Positions 19,659 through 23,233 of a DNA stretch of 23,233 nt are shown here, piece after piece. Made by a program: the position numbers and the translations under genes. The notes below the pieces were generated by a model. It had not been told where the DNA came from, made no database searches, and saw only the letters and a program-made list of their open reading frames with translations. The stretch's first letter is position 1, and each line of letters begins with the position of its first letter. Origin of the DNA: Glomus cerebriforme. Taxonomy: Eukaryota; Glomeromycota; Glomeromycetes; Glomerales; Glomeraceae. The stretch lies in contig QKYT01000208.1 in the NCBI GenBank assembly GCA_003550305.1, positions 149,258 to 172,490 on the forward strand, read 5' to 3'.

Positions 19659-20329
19659 ATGATAATTGTTTCTTTTAAGCGAAAAGAATTTCAGTATAGA
19701 GTGCAAACTATTTCAGTTCCTTCTTTTCCTATAGCTGCAATTGCACGTGGAGCAGTAATTTATGGATCATTTATAAATCTAGATAGGTTAGGTTTTAATA
19801 GATTAAATAAATTGAAATTTCGTATTACTTCAAGGATTCTTAAATTTACTTACGGAACTGAACTTATCAAAGATCGGAAGGAAGGTGTTGACCCTCCTCA
19901 TAGAAAAACTTATGATGGTAAAGTTTATAAATTTAGTCCTTTGGTCAGAAGGGGTGAAGAAATTCGAGACCAAACTTTTTCTTTTGAACGTAAACCTGAG
20001 AAGGCATTTCAAACTAGTATGAAATGTGCATTTTACTGTACACGAGAATATAGTGCAGAATATCTTGATGAACCGGGAATGGAACTACTCAGAGTAATAG
20101 AAATTGAACTTCCAGGTAAATTGAAATATAAATTATTTAATACTAGAATTTAACGGAAAATTGAATAATCGATCATATTTGTTTGCAATCATTAGATGTT
20201 CATTTTGGTATAAATAGAAGCATTGAATTTGGATTAACTTTTGGTCAATTGGAAATTATCGCATTTGCAAGGAACCAAAACAATGGTCAACAGTATCAAA
20301 TTACATTTTCTTATCCAGATGATTGTTAA
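19659..20329 (+). CDS. HSPA12-like HSP70 C-terminal part, 5'-truncated gene
   Basis: Two exons, 19659-20115 and 20196-20329, join with a GTAAAT donor and an ATTAG acceptor in phase 1. This restores the motif ELPDVHFGINRSIEFGLTFG and gives 196 codons plus stop. Family motifs: EFQYRVQTISVPSFPIAAIA, then ARGAVIYG (end of the nucleotide-binding domain), KFTYG, PPHRKTYDGKVYKF, DEPGMELL, and the terminal GQLEIIAFARN. HSPA12-type proteins are ATPase-domain chaperone relatives, usually 500-700 residues. Only about the last third is present. Upstream of the start no phosphate-binding or VGGFSES-like motif could be found. The first codon is therefore arbitrary, and the piece is either a truncated copy or the end of a gene whose upstream exons are lost. 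The conserved 3' splice junction and the uninterrupted frame suggest recent decay or residual expression. Confidence 0.75.
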
Positions 20330-20787
20330 GTCAAAAGTGTATTAAGTATAATCTTATATTGAATTGCAACTTATTTATATATTTGCAAATAAAAAAAATT
20401 GAATTAATTCCGATTTAAATCACGTGTATTTTTAAAATCTGTTGGTTAAAAAATTTCTTTGAAATTAAAATAAANTACCTTAATCTTATTACAGCCAGCG
20501 CACATATATAGCTAGATTACTATAGCAGGATAAAATCTATGAAGATAAATTCCATAAATAAATAATTTATTGAAGAAAAAAAATCTGATATTTAGTCTAC
20601 AATAATAAATAAGATTATTTTTCTTATATTCAATCTACTATTATTTTTATACATTGATAAAGCATAAAAGCAATAAAATGTCAAACCATATTTAAAACTG
20701 AAACTGAAATTCTAAATTAGTATGAACATTGGAATAAGATCAAGCAAGTTTTTCNGCAATCTTTTTTATACTCAGTTTCCAATAGCT
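20330..20787. other. 3' flank of the HSP70-like gene
   Basis: AT-rich, no gene seen. AAATAAAAAAAATTG near 20388 could serve as a polyadenylation region. Ambiguous bases are at 20475 and 20755. Confidence 0.35.
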
Positions 20788-20866
20788 TAGAGCTTGGAAC
20801 CGGTCCAAAAAAACCTTAACCGGTTAATAACCGGTTAACCAACTCTTTAACCGGTTAATTAACCGG
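20788..20866 (+). mobile_element. Solo hAT-type left end
   Basis: TAGAGCTTGGAACCGGTCC, then CCTTAACCGGTTAATAACCGG, closely matches the left end of the complete element at 21041 (TAGAGGTTGGAACCGATCC, CCTTAACCGATTAATAATCG). Several TTAACCGGTTAA subterminal palindromes follow. No matching right end lies nearby, so it is a truncated or older member. Confidence 0.55.
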
Positions 20867-20867
20867 G

Positions 20868-21032
20868 TAAAACTTAATTCTGGTCGGCATTAAATTTGGC
20901 CAGAATTAACACTCGTTAAAAATTTGCAAAACTTAATTCCGGTCGGCATTATAATTTGACCGGAATTAACATGTTAAAAAATAATTCCGAATTTTGTTAA
21001 ATTTTGGCCAGCGTTAAAGTTTGACCAGAATT
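20868..21032. repeat. Palindromic repeat cluster (TTAATTCYGGTC units)
   Basis: Three related units. TTAATTCTGGTC pairs with GGCCAGAATTAA (20874-20909). TTAATTCCGGTC pairs with GACCGGAATTAA (about 20934-20969). A weaker third unit has GGCCAGCGTTAA and GACCAGAATTAA (21007-21034). Each is a stem with a loop of about 12 bases. The core resembles the GGCCGGAATTA ends of the dispersed repeat at 4256 and 11874. The complete hAT element is inserted in the last unit. Confidence 0.5.
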
Positions 21033-21040
21033 AACTTATG

Positions 21041-21788
21041 TAGAGGTTGGAACCGATCCAAAAATCCTTAACCGATTAATAATCGATTAACAAGCTACCG
21101 TAACCGAATAATAATCGGTTAATTAATCGGTTAATTAATCGGTTAATTTGTGATAATGTTAATCGGTTAATTAACTGGTTAATATATAAATTTCACACAC
21201 ATTTTCGCTTACAAACATATAAATTAATGTTCCGAAATATTTATTCGTATATAAATACATACTTAATTACAAGATTTATAATTAATGTTTTTTTAAAAAA
21301 AAAAATAAAATATGAAAAGTTTGTAAAATATTTAATAAAACAAAAAAAATACTAATTTAACTTTTTCTAAATTTAATAAATAAAAAATTTGTTAGTTTAA
21401 TATAAGAGATATAAGAGAACATTTCAGTTACAATTAGAATATTTTACCTTATTACTGGCAAGTGTAAACATATTATATATTTTGAATTTCTTTTAATAAA
21501 AAGAATTTCTTGGAAAACTTTTGGACTAAGGCGCGTCTGTTTATTTGACATGCTATTTGAAAATAAGCGTTCGCTTGGAACAGAAGTTGCCGGGATAGAC
21601 AAGTATTATCTATTTTAAGATGATCTGCATTTTTAGCCGATTAAATTAATCGGTTAATTAATCGGTTAAATTAATCGGTTAAATTAATCGGTTAAATTAA
21701 CCGGTTAACCGATTTTCGGGGTACTTTAATCGGTTAACCGTCTTAATCGATTAATTAATCGATTAACCTTAATCGGTTCCAACCTCTA
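21041..21788 (-). mobile_element. Non-autonomous hAT transposon (748 bp)
   Basis: The 17-bp terminal inverted repeats are exact: TAGAGGTTGGAACCGAT at 21041-21057 and its complement at 21772-21788. The flanks are the identical 8-bp duplication AACTTATG (21033-21040 and 21789-21796), the target-site length of hAT elements. Subterminal regions hold many TTAATCGGTTAA palindromes, probable transposase binding sites. The interior keeps only the end of a transposase on the minus strand, so the element would depend on a transposase supplied elsewhere. The exact duplication suggests a fairly recent insertion. Confidence 0.9.
21444..21605 (-). pseudogene. hAT transposase C-terminal dimerisation domain remnant
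   Basis: Minus-strand translation starts YLSIPATSVPSERLFSNSMS, followed by TRLSPKVFQEILFIKRN, and reaches a stop at 21444. This is the signature of the hAT C-terminal dimerisation region (IPATSVPSERLFS, then R-L-S-P and L-F-I-K-RN). A stop lies directly upstream (21606-21608), and nothing of the DNA-binding or catalytic part remains. Confidence 0.85.
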
Positions 21789-21796
21789 AACTTATG

Positions 21797-23067
21797 ATGT
21801 TTATTATTATTATTATTAGATTAAAAATGTATTATTTAAATTTAATTAATAAATTAATATTTATTAATTATTAATGATTTTATTTTTCTTTTAGGTTCAA
21901 TGCTTAGCTTTTGAAAGAAATTTGGAATTGCAGTTGATGAAACATTTTCAAGATTTCATTTAGTAAATTTTGTGGTTAATAGCAAAAACAAGAAGAAATC
22001 GAGCATTAGACAATTGTAATAAATTTTAGAGGCATATTTGAATCTTTCACTTCGGAGAACTTCAGAAGAGAATGAATATAGAGAAGGAAATAATTATGGA
22101 TTTATGATGTTTCGTGATCTTTTCCAAACATACTAAATCGAGTATAATTGTTATACAGTTAATGATAGAATTATTAAACTTAGTAACATAGAAACTGGGC
22201 TAGAAGTCATTTTGAAGTCTTAATAATNGATGGATTGAAATGAGATTACTAAATATNTGTAGTAAGATTTAAAAAAGAAAATTACAAAGCGATCTTCAAT
22301 ATTATCTGATTCAGAATTACAGATTTTAACGAATCAATTAATATCGATATTCTTAAAAAAAAAAGAAAGATCAAAAATAATAATTTTTTGTATTTGTTAA
22401 ATTTATCACTCCACATGCTTACACCCAAATGTAAGGAACTCACATAAACCACAATATAATTACTTCATCAATTTTTTTTATTTCTCATCACAAAAAACTT
22501 TAGGATAACGCATACTGTATTTACCAATTTAATTATCAAAATTATTATTTCACAGATTCCAAGAAAGCAAGATTTTGCAAATTGAATTTTGGATCAGTAG
22601 ATTGAAGAAACTATAATTTAATTACTGTATCTAAATGTTGTTCATCTTTTTTCATCATTTAGTTTAATTATGAGTTAAGGTTTAAGAGAAATTGTATTTG
22701 ATACAAAGACTTTCGTTACCTATCAATTTAAGTAGATAGATGTTGTATGGTTAATGGTATGATTTCTAATTCCTAAATTATTATTCTTTCACTCTTGATT
22801 TTACATAAGGTATTAATGGCAATACTTCCTGAAAATCTTTCCATTATTTTAATGGAAATTAAATTTACTTTTTTTATTCTTACTAAGATTTTTTTTAATG
22901 CGCTATCAATAATAACCGCAGTAATTACATTGTCCGGACATTATAGTTAGTTAATGTAAATCGACGAATAAAAATTGTTGTACCAGTTACACAAAATAAT
23001 TCTTCGGAAGCTAAATTTGGTTAAAAACCAAAATGTTTTTTTTTTTGAAAAATATTGTAGTCTTAAC
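21797..23067. other. Right flank with a decayed reading frame
   Basis: No recognisable gene. On the plus strand, about 21920-22220 reads in one frame with few stops (KKFGIAVDETFSRFHLVNFV; later EAYLNLSLRRTSEENEYREG; ending near NDRIIKLSNIETGLEVILKS). Stops interrupt it at about 22018-22023 and near 22134. TTTTCTTTTAG at about 21884-21894 could be an old splice acceptor. The family is not recognised. Positions 22228 and 22257 are ambiguous. About 22300-23060 is AT-rich with nothing I could identify. Confidence 0.3.
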
Positions 23068-23233
23068 ATGAAGCAAAGGCAGAATGTACTTAAGAAATGT
23101 AATGGGTGTAACTAAAAAAGAAAATATTTAAATGAACATAAGTTTTGTAAATTATGTTATGACAGCATTTATACCAAGTGGAAATAAAATTGTTGATGAT
23201 TTTATAAGATATACTCGAATAATATAGAATTTA
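23068..23233 (+). pseudogene. 5' end of another kinase gene (zinc-ribbon type N-terminus), decayed
   Basis: From the ATG at 23068: MKQRQNVLKKCNGCN, a stop (TAA 23113-23115), then KRKYLNEHKFCKLCYDSIY in the same frame, and after a frameshift IPSGNKIVDDFIRYTRII. The CxxC...CxxC pattern followed by PSGNKxxDDFIxYT matches the N-terminal segment that precedes the kinase domain in a large family of kinases known from Rhizophagus. One nonsense change and one frameshift, plus a TAG close to the window end, point to a pseudogene or a gene fragment. The kinase domain itself would lie beyond the window. This family differs from the array genes, which have no such N-terminus. Confidence 0.5.

Noticed and set aside
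19830..20012. Minus-strand 60-codon frame
   Set aside because: Antisense shadow of the HSP70-like exon.
20800..21785. Dense TTAACCGGTTAA / TTAATCGGTTAA repeats as a CRISPR-like or satellite array
   Set aside because: Spacing is irregular, the units are short palindromes and they cluster at hAT ends; they fit subterminal transposon repeats instead.

Overview
The window looks like nuclear DNA of an arbuscular mycorrhizal fungus (Glomeromycotina, most likely Rhizophagus or a close relative). This is inferred from the very AT-rich sequence, short introns of about 64-83 bp with GTAA/GTAT donors, large recently duplicated families of tyrosine-kinase-like (TKL) kinases fused to Sel1 repeats, an HSPA12-type HSP70 gene and hAT debris. 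No database search was possible, so the assignment rests on family recognition.

Positions 1-18430 hold a head-to-tail tandem array of six copies of one gene, all on the minus strand. Gene A (50-698) is cut by the window edge. B (1787-3798) is intact, C (6527-7510) is a pseudogene, D (9371-11549) is intact, E (12983-15037) is altered, and F (16078-18261) is intact. The same five-exon structure can be rebuilt from splice sites in B, D, E and F and keeps frame throughout. Exons 1-4 encode a protein kinase domain. Exon 5 encodes the last kinase helices, a helical linker and five or six Sel1 repeats. The predicted proteins are 575, 619, 579 and 621 residues. A conserved CCAAT-box block lies about 86-119 bp upstream of the start codon in A, B, D, E and F. 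The spacers upstream of A, C, D and E are also homologous, so the duplicated unit was gene plus spacer. The copies differ in repeat number (B lacks one Sel1 repeat), in kinase motifs (glycine loop, activation segment), and in promoter insertions (B and F).

The array is broken up by small elements. Two copies of a GGCCGG-ended repeat lie in opposite orientation (about 4180-4470 and 11874-12151). A short inverted-repeat element lies at 12651-12767. A stretch of about 2.6 kb unrelated to the array (3950-6526) replaces both the B upstream spacer and the Sel1 exon of C. It carries a coiled-coil reading frame and a strong hairpin.

Right of the array, on the plus strand, is a 5'-truncated HSPA12-like HSP70 gene with one recognisable intron (19659-20329). 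After it come a solo hAT-type terminus (20788-20866), palindromic repeats, and a complete 748-bp non-autonomous hAT element (21041-21788) with 17-bp terminal inverted repeats, an exact 8-bp target duplication and a remnant of the transposase dimerisation domain. The window ends in the decayed beginning of a different kinase gene (23068-23233, plus strand). No tRNA, rRNA or CRISPR was seen. The sequence contains single N bases at 20475, 20755, 22228 and 22257.
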